DNA of 64,000 bases from Acetivibrio thermocellus ATCC 27405. GTDB lineage: Bacteria > Bacillota > Clostridia > Acetivibrionales > Acetivibrionaceae. This document shows, one piece after another, positions 18,918 to 27,491 of the stretch. The DNA lies in contig NC_009012.1 in assembly GCF_000015865.1 (NCBI RefSeq), positions 248,001 to 312,000 on the forward strand. Reading direction: 5' to 3'. The position numbers and the translations under genes are program-made. Numbering within the stretch: position 1 is the first letter of the stretch; the number at the start of each line of letters is the position of its first letter. The notes beneath the pieces were generated by a model, which saw only the letters and a program-made list of their open reading frames with translations, was not told the origin of the DNA and did no database searches.

Positions 18918-19724
18918 TTATGGCAGATGTAGTATGGATATTTCCGGCGGTGAAAAAAGCCTTAAGGGAACACACACATTTCCAAGTCCGCTGTTAATAT
19001 GCAAGTTAATGTTGTTAAGCTTGTGGGTTCCTTTTGTAATACCTATTTTAGTAAGTTTTTCATGGCGCAAAATTCTAAATTCCAGATTAAAAGGCATCCA
19101 TATCTGTCCGCCGTGAAAATGACCGCACAAAAGATAATCCACACTTCCCCCGGGTAGTTGAAGAATAATGTCGGGGTTGTGCGATATGGCTATATTGGTG
19201 CAGCCTTTTGTATTGCAGCCGGCAAGAGCCTTTTTTACATCATACCGTTTTGACCTGAGGTCCTCAATTCCAATAACATTGTACTTTCGGTTGCCCTTTT
19301 CAATACAGACGGAGCTGTTGAGAAGGACTGATACACCTTTTTCTTCAATTAGCTGTTTAAACTCCTGTATTGAATCTTCGCTGTTTTTTAGTGCCTTGTA
19401 ATCGTGGTTGCCGAAACAAAGGCAAATTTTATAATTTCCCTTGATACTTTCAAGGAACTTTATAAATGCCGGTATATGTTTCGGATTGTCTATGTAATCT
19501 CCCGTAAGTACGACAAGATCAGGTTTTTCCGTCTCTAATACCTTTACCACCTTGTTTATATCCACGTTCAGAAACTTTATATGCAGGTCCGACATATGTA
19601 CAATCTTAAAAGGCTCTTTGCTTTCGGTAAAACAGACCCTGCTGATTTTCAGCCTTGTCGTTTCATAGTACATATAAACAAGGGCAAGTATAATTAATAA
19701 TAAAACAAAATACAGAATGTTCAT
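18918..19724 (-). CDS. Membrane-anchored metallophosphoesterase (YaeI-like)
   Basis: 268 residues. One N-terminal transmembrane segment (about 2-20) is followed by a calcineurin-like phosphoesterase core with all metal-binding motifs: SDLHI (about 45), TGDYID (about 75), FGNHDY (about 106), ISHNPD (about 180) and LCGHFHGGQ (about 200). The arrangement resembles YaeI/YkuE proteins, which act on phospholipid-type or phosphate ester substrates; the substrate here is not known. It converges on pgi. Confidence 0.88.
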   Translation of the reverse strand: MNILYFVLLLIILALVYMYYETTRLKISRVCFTESKEPFKIVHMSDLHIKFLNVDINKVVKVLETEKPDLVVLTGDYIDNPKHIPAFIKFLESIKGNYKICLCFGNHDYKALKNSEDSIQEFKQLIEEKGVSVLLNSSVCIEKGNRKYNVIGIEDLRSKRYDVKKALAGCNTKGCTNIAISHNPDIILQLPGGSVDYLLCGHFHGGQIWMPFNLEFRILRHEKLTKIGITKGTHKLNNINLHINSGLGNVCVPLRLFSPPEISILHLP

Positions 19725-19940
19725 TGCTTTACCTTTTTCGTATTTTATTCTTTTATTATTTTGCTTTTATTTCACATCAAATAATATATCAGTAAATTTC
19801 GACTTTATCAATCGTTTTTTTTAAGCCGGTAAAATATGGGGATAGCTTCGAACCAAGTAGTTGTGCGGCTTTTAGCAATATTAACCTCTGGATTTTATAT
19901 AAATGGGAGTTGTATAATTCTATTTAGGGGGGTGCTTAAT

Positions 19941-20105
19941 ATGTTCAATTTTCTTAACAATGACTATGAACTGCAGCCTAGAACGTACTCCATTAAAAGC
20001 TATCGGAGGAGGGAATCTTCGATAGGCAAAAAGATGGCAAGATTACTTGTTTGGCTTGTTATACTAATAATTTTGGGTGTGGCGGCGTTTCTTTTCTTTT
20101 ATTAA
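19941..20105 (+). CDS. Small single-pass membrane protein
   Basis: 54 residues starting MFNFLNNDYELQPRTYS. A basic stretch (KSYRRRESSIGKKMAR) is followed by a hydrophobic helix (LLVWLVILIILGVAAFLFFY) that ends the protein, so it is a tail-anchored or C-terminal single-pass topology. The run of Gs at 19927-19932 is the likely ribosome binding site, favouring ATG 19941 over the upstream in-frame ATG at 19836. Function unknown. Confidence 0.6.
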   Translation: MFNFLNNDYELQPRTYSIKSYRRRESSIGKKMARLLVWLVILIILGVAAFLFFY

Positions 20106-20177
20106 TGGTCTGTTAATCTGATTATTAATTGGTAAAGGCTTGCTTTTTGTAAAGAGTTTTGAAGGCTAAATTCTGTA

Positions 20178-20206
20178 TTGACAAATAGATGGAACAAAAG
20201 TATAAT
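20178..20206 (+). promoter_or_regulatory. Consensus promoter of tRNA-Leu
   Basis: TTGACA at 20178-20183, a 17-bp spacer, and TATAAT at 20201-20206. Both boxes are perfect, as is common for stable-RNA genes. The tRNA starts 24 bp downstream. Confidence 0.9.
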
Positions 20207-20229
20207 AACCTGTGTTGCGTAATATTTTT

Positions 20230-20313
20230 GCGGACGTGGCGGAATTGGCAGACGCGCTAGATTTAGGATCTAGTGTCACCGACGTGGGGGTTCAAGTCCC
20301 TTCGTCCGCACCA
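20230..20313 (+). tRNA. tRNA-Leu (anticodon UAG)
   Basis: Acceptor stem GCGGACG (20230-20236) pairs with CGTCCGC (20303-20309); discriminator A and encoded CCA follow. The anticodon stem CTAGA/TCTAG encloses loop TTTAGGA with anticodon TAG at 20264-20266. A long variable arm (class II) and a GGTTCAAGTCC T-loop region confirm a leucine tRNA. It has its own promoter and terminator. Confidence 0.97.
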
Positions 20314-20314
20314 T

Positions 20315-20356
20315 AAAGGTTTGGAAGGATTGCAAGAATTCTTTCAAACCTTTTTT
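20315..20356 (+). terminator. Terminator of tRNA-Leu
   Basis: A 17-bp stem (20315-20331 with 20337-20353, two G-U pairs), a 5-nt loop and a T6 run, starting 2 nt after the tRNA CCA. Confidence 0.88.
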
Positions 20357-20384
20357 CAATTGGCAGGTAAGCTGTTTAGAAATT

Positions 20385-20426
20385 ATACATGCGTAATACC
20401 TGTATAATTCGGTACTACGCATGTAT
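20385..20426. other. Long inverted repeat upstream of a 24-codon ORF
   Basis: 16-nt arms (20385-20400 and 20411-20426) are complementary at 15 positions around a 10-nt centre. No T-run follows, so it is not an ordinary terminator. It could be a protein-binding operator or a leader hairpin for the tiny ORF 28 nt downstream. Confidence 0.55.
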
Positions 20427-20453
20427 TTCATTAAATGGGGGGAATGTTAAGCT

Positions 20454-20528
20454 ATGAAGAAAATATTTACTGTTGCAGTTATATTATTAATTATTGCCAA
20501 TTGCATACAAATTATGATTATAAAATAG
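20454..20528 (+). CDS. Possible 24-residue hydrophobic peptide
   Basis: Reads MKKIFTVAVILLIIANCIQ and ends IIK; a basic start then a hydrophobic helix, like a small membrane peptide. GGGGGG at 20437-20442 lies 11 nt before the ATG. Evidence is limited to the ribosome binding site and composition; it may not be expressed. Confidence 0.3.
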   Translation: MKKIFTVAVILLIIANCIQIMIIK

Positions 20529-20581
20529 AAAAATAATCAAATTTTTAGATTGAAATATAAGAAAGAAGCTTTGTATATTTT

Positions 20582-21055
20582 TCAAGGGTGATATTTGCCG
20601 GTAAATTCATGTACGATTATTTTGAATACCAGCACACTGTCTATCATTTTATCATCAAATGAAAAGTCTTTTCCGGTTTGATGTTTCATCAATGCAGAGA
20701 GGGCAGCTTTCTTTTCTTCGGCATCATCAATAAAGACGACTTTACCGTTTCCGATAATGCTTTTAAATGAATACGAATATTGGCAGGCTGTGTCTCCTGT
20801 AATGAGCCGGTGTTCACAATCCATTTCAAAGCATACATCGCTGTTTTCTTTCAGTGCTCTAACTTTTCTTCCGTCTTTTGCGCTATGGAAAAATAATACC
20901 AGCTGATTGTTTTCATAAGCATAACCAAAATTCATTGGCACGATATAAAGGCCGGCACTGTCTTGAATAGCAATCCTGCAGACTTTGCACTGGTCAATAA
21001 TCTGAATTAACTCTTTTATTTCCGTAACTTCTCTGTCTTTTCTTCGCAATTTCAT
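20582..21055 (-). CDS. Pyridoxamine 5'-phosphate oxidase-like flavoprotein (NimA-type)
   Basis: 157 residues with the FMN-binding split-barrel pattern of the PNPOx-like family: CRIAIQDSAGLYIVPMNFGY, FHSAKDGRKVRAL, CFEMDCEHRL, and SFKSIIGNGKVVFIDD. These features fit the NimA/nitroimidazole-resistance-like subgroup, which binds FMN and reduces small substrates or serves as a flavin protein of unknown role. The ATG is preceded on the minus strand by GGGAAAGGGGTAC, a purine-rich ribosome binding site. No partner gene is adjacent. Confidence 0.85.
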   Translation of the reverse strand: MKLRRKDREVTEIKELIQIIDQCKVCRIAIQDSAGLYIVPMNFGYAYENNQLVLFFHSAKDGRKVRALKENSDVCFEMDCEHRLITGDTACQYSYSFKSIIGNGKVVFIDDAEEKKAALSALMKHQTGKDFSFDDKMIDSVLVFKIIVHEFTGKYHP

Positions 21056-21309
21056 TGTACCCCTTTCCCTAATATTGATTCATGTTTTATAGTGAACGTG
21101 TTTGAATATAACCAGATATATTAAATGAGTTTGCCTTTTCGGGTTGGATTTATTATATATTTTACATACTCAAACCGCAATAATGCTCAGGAAGCTGTTA
21201 TCGCTTGCTATGTATTTGCTTGAAAGTTGTCGTTTTTCACCATTCATTTGCTCATATTATGTAGTTGTTGATGTAAAAATAATATAATTATTCAATTTAA
21301 ATGTAATGA

Positions 21310-21392
21310 TTTTTTATATAAAATAATTTTATGGTTTTAGACCTAAACAAATCTTGCTTGCCATGATAAAAATTTGATACAATAAAGTTGTA
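21310..21392 (+). repeat. Promoter-like direct repeat, copy 1
   Basis: Resembles 21819-21900 over about 80 bp, with shared islands TAGAC, AAATCTTG and TTTGATACAATAAA. Both copies contain a -35-like TTG(C/T)TT and a -10-like TACAAT about 18 bp apart, so each may be a promoter. The gene once served by this copy is not recognisable. Confidence 0.55.
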
Positions 21393-21442
21393 ACAATTGA
21401 CAAATATCCGTATTTTATCAACATGCAAAAAATGTTTTTATA

Positions 21443-21646
21443 TTGTGTAAAGATGAATTGTTTAAAAAAATAAAGGTTTATGTAAGAAGGCAACTATATA
21501 GCTTAGGATTTCAAAAAGTTAATAACTTCAAGTTTTCATCTACTCACAATACAGAGCGTTCTATTACTTTGGTATTCTACCATAGAAGGAGTCAATTAGT
21601 TTGCATAAAATATTTTACAGTCTCAGGCATTATAAATATATTTTAA
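21443..21646 (+). CDS. Doubtful 67-residue ORF after repeat copy 1
   Basis: A TTG-started frame with basic content (KVYVRRQLYSLGFQKV) and no recognised family. There is no clear ribosome binding site. It lies 50 bp after the promoter-like repeat in an AT-rich decayed region, so it may be a gene remnant. The rest of 21056-21913 holds only AT-rich sequence and the two repeats. Confidence 0.15.
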   Translation: MCKDELFKKIKVYVRRQLYSLGFQKVNNFKFSSTHNTERSITLVFYHRRSQLVCIKYFTVSGIINIF

Positions 21647-21818
21647 GGTTTAAGAATCTTGCTTGTAAATTTTTACATCTTTAATATTACTACTGAAAAG
21701 TGCAGTCAAAGATTATAAATTAAGGAATTTATGAATTTCGGCAATGTTAATCACTTCCTTGTGCTATATTTGCTCTTTTTACTAATTATAATACAATTAT
21801 TTTACTTAAATTCAACAG

Positions 21819-21900
21819 ATTTTTATTAAATCAATTTACTGGTTCTAGACTAAACTAAATCTTGTTTATCACGGTAAGAATTTGATACAATAAATTTGTA
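21819..21900 (+). repeat. Promoter-like direct repeat, copy 2
   Basis: Second copy of the repeat at 21310-21392. Without the IS element inserted right after it, this copy would lie about 90 bp from the frameshifted gene at 23162, so it was probably that gene's promoter. Confidence 0.55.
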
Positions 21901-21913
21901 TATTTTATGGTAA

Positions 21914-23085
21914 TTTAATTAAATTAATCTGTTGTGCTACCTGATAGTTTACAGGCTCAAGGAATATTATGGCAACTCAAACACCTATAGTATTCCTACT
22001 GAGTTTGAGGAATTAAATTTTTTAACCAAATACTAACTCTTTGATCCTCGAAAAATTAATATCACGGCCTATAAGCTTATTGATGTAATAACATAAGTTG
22101 TAGGCTAAAAGCTTGGTTTTTACCCTGGCTAAAAATCCCCAGTACGACTTTGCAAGCACCTTCTCTATATTGAGTTGCTGGGTAAGCTGAGAAGCCGAAG
22201 TCTCTATCCGGCGCCTTAATTTGAAGATTAATTGCCTTATAGCTTTCGGAAACTGTAACTTGCTGTTGCTCCTTTTAACAGGTAGGATCTCTATTTCCTT
22301 TTCCTCTTTTAGTTCAACAGCAAATTCTGTTCCAATATATCCCTTATCTCCAATTAAGGTTATCCGCCGGTAAGAATCAATCAGGTCCCATACACCAGCA
22401 CGATCATCAACATTGGCAGGTGTAATTGCAAAATCAGTTATAAAACCATCCAGGGTTGCAAGCATATGCAGCTTATAGCCCAGATATATTTCTTTTTTGG
22501 AAGGACATTTTCCATAAGTTGCTCCGAAACCACGGAATGTTTTATGGAACTTGGCTCTTCCAAATTTGCACACCGGTATAGGAATACTATCTACTATCCG
22601 GTAAGGTTGCTGGGCATACCCTGTAAGGTTTGAGAGTTCTTTTCTGATTTCCTCAATTACTGCGTGCAGGTTTCTGCGGGTTCTATTGAACCTGGTCCTG
22701 TCACAGAATTTGGGAAACAGGTCTCTCATATTCTTCTTACAGAAACCCAACCAAGCTTTCTCAGAGTCGATAGTGAGTAACTCTCCAACAATACATATGG
22801 TAATTATTTCACTATCGCTCATAACCGAATTATTGATGTTACAGCGATTTGCAATGTGTGGTGGAGTTACCTTCTGGTAAATGTCGTCAATTATGATGTA
22901 GGCGACAGTTACAAAGTCTTTTAAGTTTTCAATTTCTTTGATATAATAATTTTTATCAAGCTCCATCATATATTGTGACCTCCTATCATTAGTTTGGTGT
23001 TTAATGATAGGTTACAATATTATGTTGGAGTTTTTCATTCGCAATTTTTACCTGTAAAAAAAGCTAGCACAACAAGTTAAATTAT
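21914..23085 (-). mobile_element. IS982-family insertion sequence, copy 1
   Basis: A 1172-bp block that appears base-for-base identical to 54164-55335. Inner terminal inverted repeats read CTGTTGTGCTA on the left and CTTGTTGTGCTA on the right (minus strand), both continuing to a TTTACAGG block. An 8-bp direct repeat TTAAATTA (21919-21926 and 23077-23084) flanks the core. The same AT-rich flanks occur at copy 2, so either the element targets this sequence or its true ends lie further out. The single gene is a transposase. Confidence 0.85.
22022..22969 (-). CDS. IS982-family transposase (copy 1)
   Basis: 315 residues with the IS982 DDE signature: IVDSIPIPVCKFGRAKFHKT with the first Asp, FGATYGKCPSKKEIYLGYKLH, ITPANVDDRAGVWDLI, and the second Asp in GDKGYIG. 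Intact, with AGGAGG ahead of the ATG pair, so possibly active. The protein is identical to the copy at 54272-55219. A hairpin (CCTATCATT...AATGATAGG, near 22982-23012) lies upstream of the start and may limit expression. Confidence 0.93.
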   Translation of the reverse strand: MMELDKNYYIKEIENLKDFVTVAYIIIDDIYQKVTPPHIANRCNINNSVMSDSEIITICIVGELLTIDSEKAWLGFCKKNMRDLFPKFCDRTRFNRTRRNLHAVIEEIRKELSNLTGYAQQPYRIVDSIPIPVCKFGRAKFHKTFRGFGATYGKCPSKKEIYLGYKLHMLATLDGFITDFAITPANVDDRAGVWDLIDSYRRITLIGDKGYIGTEFAVELKEEKEIEILPVKRSNSKLQFPKAIRQLIFKLRRRIETSASQLTQQLNIEKVLAKSYWGFLARVKTKLLAYNLCYYINKLIGRDINFSRIKELVFG

Positions 23086-23161
23086 AATAAAATTAACTGT
23101 ATATATTTTATAGTAAAAGCATTTGTAGAAGAGAGCTTTTCTCATAAAAGGGGAAAGTTAT

Positions 23162-23903
23162 ATGAAAAGAGTAATAATGATTTTTGCCGTATTTATATTA
23201 GTTGCTATATTTAATACATTTGTTTATGCCGGTGAAGAATATCAGATGATTATGAACGGTGCACAATCTGCTTTAGCATTGGAATAGTGGAGAGCGTAAA
23301 TGAAGAATTCTACTCAATAAAAGTGGAAAAAGTTTTGATGGGGAACATATCAAGCGATGTATTTAAACTTACCAACACGGAATACTCGAAAGTTCCGTTT
23401 CTAAAATCTGGAGAGATTCGGGTATTATCTGTGAATGAACATAATGGTAACTATGGAATTGCAAGGGGAGCATATCAGGCTGACAGTACAGATTATAAGA
23501 CGTTGAATTTGTTGCAAGCTAAAGAAGGATATATTCCAGCAAAAATAATTCAGGAGTTTATAAACACTGGTGCATTTATTGAAGCTGATAAAAAGCAAAA
23601 GAGAAAAACTTTCAGCGAATCCATGAAGTGAAGCAACAATTCAAGTTGAAGCCTATGAGACACCAATACCGAAAAGTAATCAGGTCGATAAAAAACGTTA
23701 AAGAAGCGAGCATTAATAATGAGGATAATGAGAATAATGAGAAAAACGGAGCTTTGCATTCAGTAACTAGAGAGGCTGATAATAAATATCTGCCTATAAT
23801 CGTAATAATTCCATTGATTGTTGTTGGTTCTTTTTTGATACTTGTTATAAAACAAAAAAATGTACAAGGAATGATAAACACGCAGTTAAAAAGATGGCTT
23901 TGA
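23162..23903 (+). pseudogene. Frameshifted secreted/membrane protein gene
   Basis: A signal peptide (MKRVIMIFAVFILVAIFNTF, cut near VYAG) reads to a TAG at 23285, but coherent sequence continues in three further frame segments: about 23281-23631 (IVESVNEEFYSIKVEKVLMG...), about 23630-23703 (VEAYETPIPKSNQVD) and about 23700-23903 (ending in the membrane helix YLPIIVIIPLIVVGSFLILV). Joined, these give a single-pass surface protein of about 240 residues. At least three frameshifts show it is dead. Family unknown. It sits directly after the IS982 copy, which cut it off from its likely promoter. Confidence 0.75.
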
Positions 23904-24331
23904 GTTGTTTATGTTTGTTAATAAATAACTATAATAGTTTTAAAGATAAAACTTTAATGGATTTTTACAGCTTTGTTAAAGATAAAATCTTTACAGATTT
24001 ATCAAAGTTTCGGAAAGGAAATATTAAAACTTTTTATGAAAAACATACATACCAACAGTTGGCCGCATATGTAAATATAGTAGATGATATTAGTTACTTT
24101 AAAACTATTCATAAAGCGAAAGGTGATGAATTTAATAATGTTTTACTCATATTAAAAGAAAAAGATTTAGATTTTTTATTGAAGCCTAATCTTCTTAAAA
24201 ATGAAGAACATAGGATTTATTATGTTGCAATTAGTAGAGCTAAAGAGAAACTATTTATTTGTGTTGATAATTTAAATCCGCAAAATATTTTAAAGTTAAA
24301 TACACTCTTTAATATTGTTATTTTAAATTGA
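23894..24331 (+). pseudogene. C-terminal fragment of a UvrD-like helicase
   Basis: 145 residues ending with helicase motif V (FKTIHKAKGDEFNNVLLIL) and motif VI (RIYYVAISRAKEKLFI); everything upstream (Walker A and B, over 400 residues) is missing. The first 20 codons overlap the preceding pseudogene and are probably not native. Very AT-rich compared with the housekeeping flanks, suggesting transferred DNA. UvrD-like helicases with this tail occur in repair and in phage defence modules (for example Gabija GajB), but the fragment is too short to tell. Confidence 0.7.
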
Positions 24332-24772
24332 TAAAATTTACTGAATAGGGAATGTAGATATTTCTGTGGTGCAGCGGTCAAGGGCGTGTAGCACAGTGAG
24401 TGGAAACCCTATCGGGTAAACCTTTAGCTAAGGAACTCATGGTGAGTCCTTGAAGGGACTATCTCAAAATAGATTTTTGAAATAGATCCTTGTTTGTTAA
24501 AAAATACAAAAATCAGGTGCAATATCCTGCCTTCTGTTGTAAAATATAGTTATAAATTAAATACTATTTCAAAAAGGTTATACTATAAATAGCGGAACAG
24601 TTCAATTATCTACTATTAGAAATAGAAATTCTTGTACTGGCAAATGATTCTGTGAGACTGCTAAGCCAAGGACCATGTTCCAAATGCGCGTGGAATTTGA
24701 GGTTGTGGCCCCGACAATGTTTTTGGTAAATTATTGTTTGGAGAAAATCAATCATAAAAAGGAGTCGCCACA
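24332..24772 (+). other. Non-coding interval with GC-rich structured patches
   Basis: No convincing ORF. Two GC-richer patches stand out in AT-rich DNA: about 24360-24470, with a hairpin AAGGA(A)CTCA/TGAGTCCTT near 24433-24455, and about 24640-24715, with TTCCA/TGGAA pairing. The second is just upstream of the broken transposase and may be its native leader or IS end. I cannot assign an RNA family. Confidence 0.4.
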
Positions 24773-26035
24773 ATGGAATTATATTATGTTAACACGAAGA
24801 AGAAAACAAAAATGAATTATCAAAGTATCATATTGAAATTAATGAAGTCCACATGTTGGCAAGAAACGGTCTTCTTGCTTTATCAATAGCTGCTGGAATA
24901 CAGGTCCTAAAAACAATGTTAGATGTAGAAGTTGAAGAGAAAGCAGGACCTAAAGGAAAGCACAACAAGGACAGAACCGTATACAGCTATGGAACTGAAA
25001 AAACGTCTGTGGTTTTGGACGGGCGAAAAGTAAAAATAGAACGTCCAAGGTTATGCGTATACAAAATAAGGAAGTTAACTTTGAAAGACTCGAACAGTTT
25101 CAGTCGTAGGACGCGTTAAATTTTAGGATATTTAAGCAAATACTAATGGGAATAACAACAAGGAACTATAACGAATGTCAGGATACAGTTCCTGGTATAG
25201 AGACATTTAGAGCAGGCAAAAGCAATGCTAGCCGCCGATTTGTGCAAGAAACAAGTAAACGTATGAAAGAATTTATTAGCCGCGGGCTTGATGATATTCA
25301 TATAATAATAATTGCTACACGGAGTAGGATTTGGAGAATATCATGTATTGGTTTCACTTCGAGTGAAGAGTACAGGAGAAAAAAGGTATTAGGAATAAAG
25401 GGAGCAGTGAGAACGTAGAAGTGTGCAAGAATTTTATAACATATATCTCATAAAAAGGGTGATAGAGCCGAAATGGCAACAGAATATTTATATTTGAAGG
25501 TTCAAAAGCGTTATTAAAGGCAGTAAAGGAGACTTTTAAGAACAGAGTGAAAATTAAAGATGTTAATTGCATAAGAAGTGAAATTTGGAAAGTTATTTGC
25601 TAGACAGTGAGAGAAGTAAAGTTATCAGAGAAATGAATGAGACATACACAGAATTTAATTATAAGGAAACGAAAAAGAATTTAGAAGGACTTGCTAGTTC
25701 ACTGGAACACAAGTACCTGGTGGAAGCGTCGAGTCTTGATGAAGGACTTGACGAGATATTGACGTTGCATCGATTAAAAGTTCCCGGCCTTTTGAGGATT
25801 TCATTTTTGACAACGAACTTAATAGAGTTAGCAAGAGAAACAGCGAGGGATATTATGGGAAGAGTGAGGGGATGGAGTAAAGGGAATCAAGTTTTAAGGT
25901 GGTTATCATGTGTTTTTTTACACGCGAGAAACAGTTTAAGCAAGTAAAAGGCTACAAATTATCACCTGTTCTTATTAGCGCTTTATTCCGCGGAGGAGGA
26001 ATTACAACCTACTTTAATAATACGCTGGTAGGATG
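24773..26035 (+). pseudogene. IS256 (mutator-type) transposase, degenerate
   Basis: Pieces in shifting frames make one mutator-type transposase. The start ATG at 24773 has AAAGGAG upstream. HMLARNGLLALSIAAGIQ, then VEEKAGPKGKHNKDRTVYSYG and VVLDGRKVKIERPR, come from one frame; MGITTRNYNECQD, then SRRFVQETSKRMKEF, follow at 25146. A later block at 25585-25947 begins MESYLLDSERSKVIREMNET, and the last piece ends near 26035 with SALFRGGGITTYFNNTLVG. At least five frameshifts or stops disrupt it. Clear terminal inverted repeats were not found. Confidence 0.85.
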
Positions 26036-26058
26036 AGAAAAATCAAGAAAAAGGGCAC

Positions 26059-26214
26059 CTGAGAAATTTTACGAAAGATTGGACAAATATAATGCCAAAA
26101 TGTAATATGACTTTCGAGGGAAAATTACGGGAGCATTATTTGCGCCATGACGGGACATATTCGGATGCATTAGTTTATGGTATAATAAAAAATGAATTTA
26201 GATACAGCTTCTAA
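26059..26214 (+). other. Coding-like remnant without a start
   Basis: An open frame of 51 codons (LRNFTKDWTNIMPKCN, then HYLRHDGTYSDALVYGI) ends at TAA 26212-26214. A second frame overlaps it (APEKFYERLDKYNAKM). Both have protein-like composition but no family I recognise; probably debris of the same island. Confidence 0.25.
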
Positions 26215-26307
26215 GAAGATGAATGAGATTTAGTAATATTAGCAATAATTAAAGGGAAAAGAAGTTGTTTTAAGCTTTAGTAATAATAGTATTTAAGGAG
26301 GTAAGCC

Positions 26308-26715
26308 ATGGATAACAGAAAAAAATTAATATTAGGAACAGTAATTTTTATAGGGGTTATATTAATAATCGGTTTTACTTTATTTTCAACATTAACATTG
26401 GAACCGAGTGTAAAGGTAGGTTATGTTGGAAGTAATGCTGGAAATACGATTAATGCTTCTTTTAAGTATTTTGACGGTGTGGAAAGCAGAAAGGTTAAAT
26501 TCAATGAAGGTGACGTTGTAACAATAAAATATGCTATAGGATTGGAAGAAGGAAGTCTCAGTTTAGTTGTTTTTGATGAAAAGGGGGACGAAATAATCAA
26601 AAGGTCAGATAATGAAGGAGAAGTAAGTTTTGAAGTAACTGAAACTCAAAAGTATAAAATCAGTTTGGTTGCTGCTAAGGCTAAAGGAAATTTCAGTGTA
26701 AAGTGGGATGTATAA
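26308..26715 (+). CDS. Membrane-anchored hypothetical protein
   Basis: 135 residues. A short basic start (MDNRKKLI) and one hydrophobic helix (about 8-30) anchor a small extracytoplasmic beta-rich domain (about 40-135, ending in KISLVAAKAKGNFSVKWDV). That pattern recalls small bacterial proteins whose domain resembles a jelly-roll or Ig-like sheet, but I do not recognise the family. AAGGAGG precedes the ATG at good spacing, so it is probably expressed. It marks the end of the decayed island; no operon partner is evident. Confidence 0.6.
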   Translation: MDNRKKLILGTVIFIGVILIIGFTLFSTLTLEPSVKVGYVGSNAGNTINASFKYFDGVESRKVKFNEGDVVTIKYAIGLEEGSLSLVVFDEKGDEIIKRSDNEGEVSFEVTETQKYKISLVAAKAKGNFSVKWDV

Positions 26716-26892
26716 TCAGAAGGGATGTATGACATGTACACATAAAGGGGCAAGTTATTATCGAATTAGTTAAATCACACACGAAATCATCTATGTGGTT
26801 AGTAATATTTAGTGATATTAAATTCTATATTTTTCCTTTTTGTAAATTTTGCAGGGATTCATGCGTAGTACAGATGATATATCAGTATTTTG

Positions 26893-27003
26893 ATGATAAT
26901 CGTTGATAGTTTTGTAACACTGTTGTTTTCTATTGTTTTAAGTGTTTTGACTTTAATTGGGAAAGATGTATTTGGTAACTTCTTTATGCCTGCCGTGGCT
27001 TAA
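26893..27003 (+). other. Possible 36-codon membrane ORF or gene remnant
   Basis: Reads MIIVDSFVTLLFSIVLSVLT and ends FFMPAVA. One hydrophobic helix, no clear ribosome binding site. It is probably the tail of a lost membrane protein. The interval 26716-27022 holds nothing else I can support. Confidence 0.2.
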
Positions 27004-27022
27004 CATAAGGGGGTAATGAATA

Positions 27023-27367
27023 GTGAAGCTAAATGGCTATGAATTGATATGTCCAATCTGTAAAGGGAAAAAATTTGAGAAAAGAAACAGCCTGCTTAAT
27101 ACGAGAGGGATGACTTTTTTAAATCTTGATTGGTTAAATGAAGGCGCAATAAATTATATATGTGATACTTGCGGTTATATTCTTTGGTTTATTGATGACG
27201 GAAGGGAATATGTAGAGGAATATGATGAAAAAGAGAAAATTGGGATAAAAGGCTTACATATAGATTATGAAACTTCGAAGGCGGATGAGGATGAATGCCC
27301 GGTTTGTTTTAGTAAACGGGATGTAAATGATAAAGAATGTTCGAATTGCGGGTATAAATTTGAATAA
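27023..27367 (+). CDS. Double zinc-ribbon hypothetical protein
   Basis: 114 residues. Two Cys-x2-Cys pairs form an N-terminal ribbon (CPICKGK and CDTCGY, about residues 10-52). Two more pairs, CPVCFSKRDVNDKECSNCGY, form a compact C-terminal ribbon. An acidic linker separates them. Such proteins usually bind zinc and act as nucleic-acid or protein adaptors; the role here is unknown. The start is GTG 27023 after GGGGGT. Confidence 0.65.
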   Translation: MKLNGYELICPICKGKKFEKRNSLLNTRGMTFLNLDWLNEGAINYICDTCGYILWFIDDGREYVEEYDEKEKIGIKGLHIDYETSKADEDECPVCFSKRDVNDKECSNCGYKFE

Positions 27368-27491
27368 GATTCTTGAGTTTGTTAGTTTCTTTTTGTAAGC
27401 TTTGGGTATAAAAGGAAAAGGCAAAAGAACTATAAAATAACGTATTATCAAAATGTTAATGAGAATTAATCCAAAAAAGGAGAAATTACAT

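Noticed and set aside
23894-24331. Functional defence helicase (GajB-like)
   Set aside because: Only motifs V and VI remain; the ATP-binding half and any partner nuclease are missing, so it is listed as a remnant.
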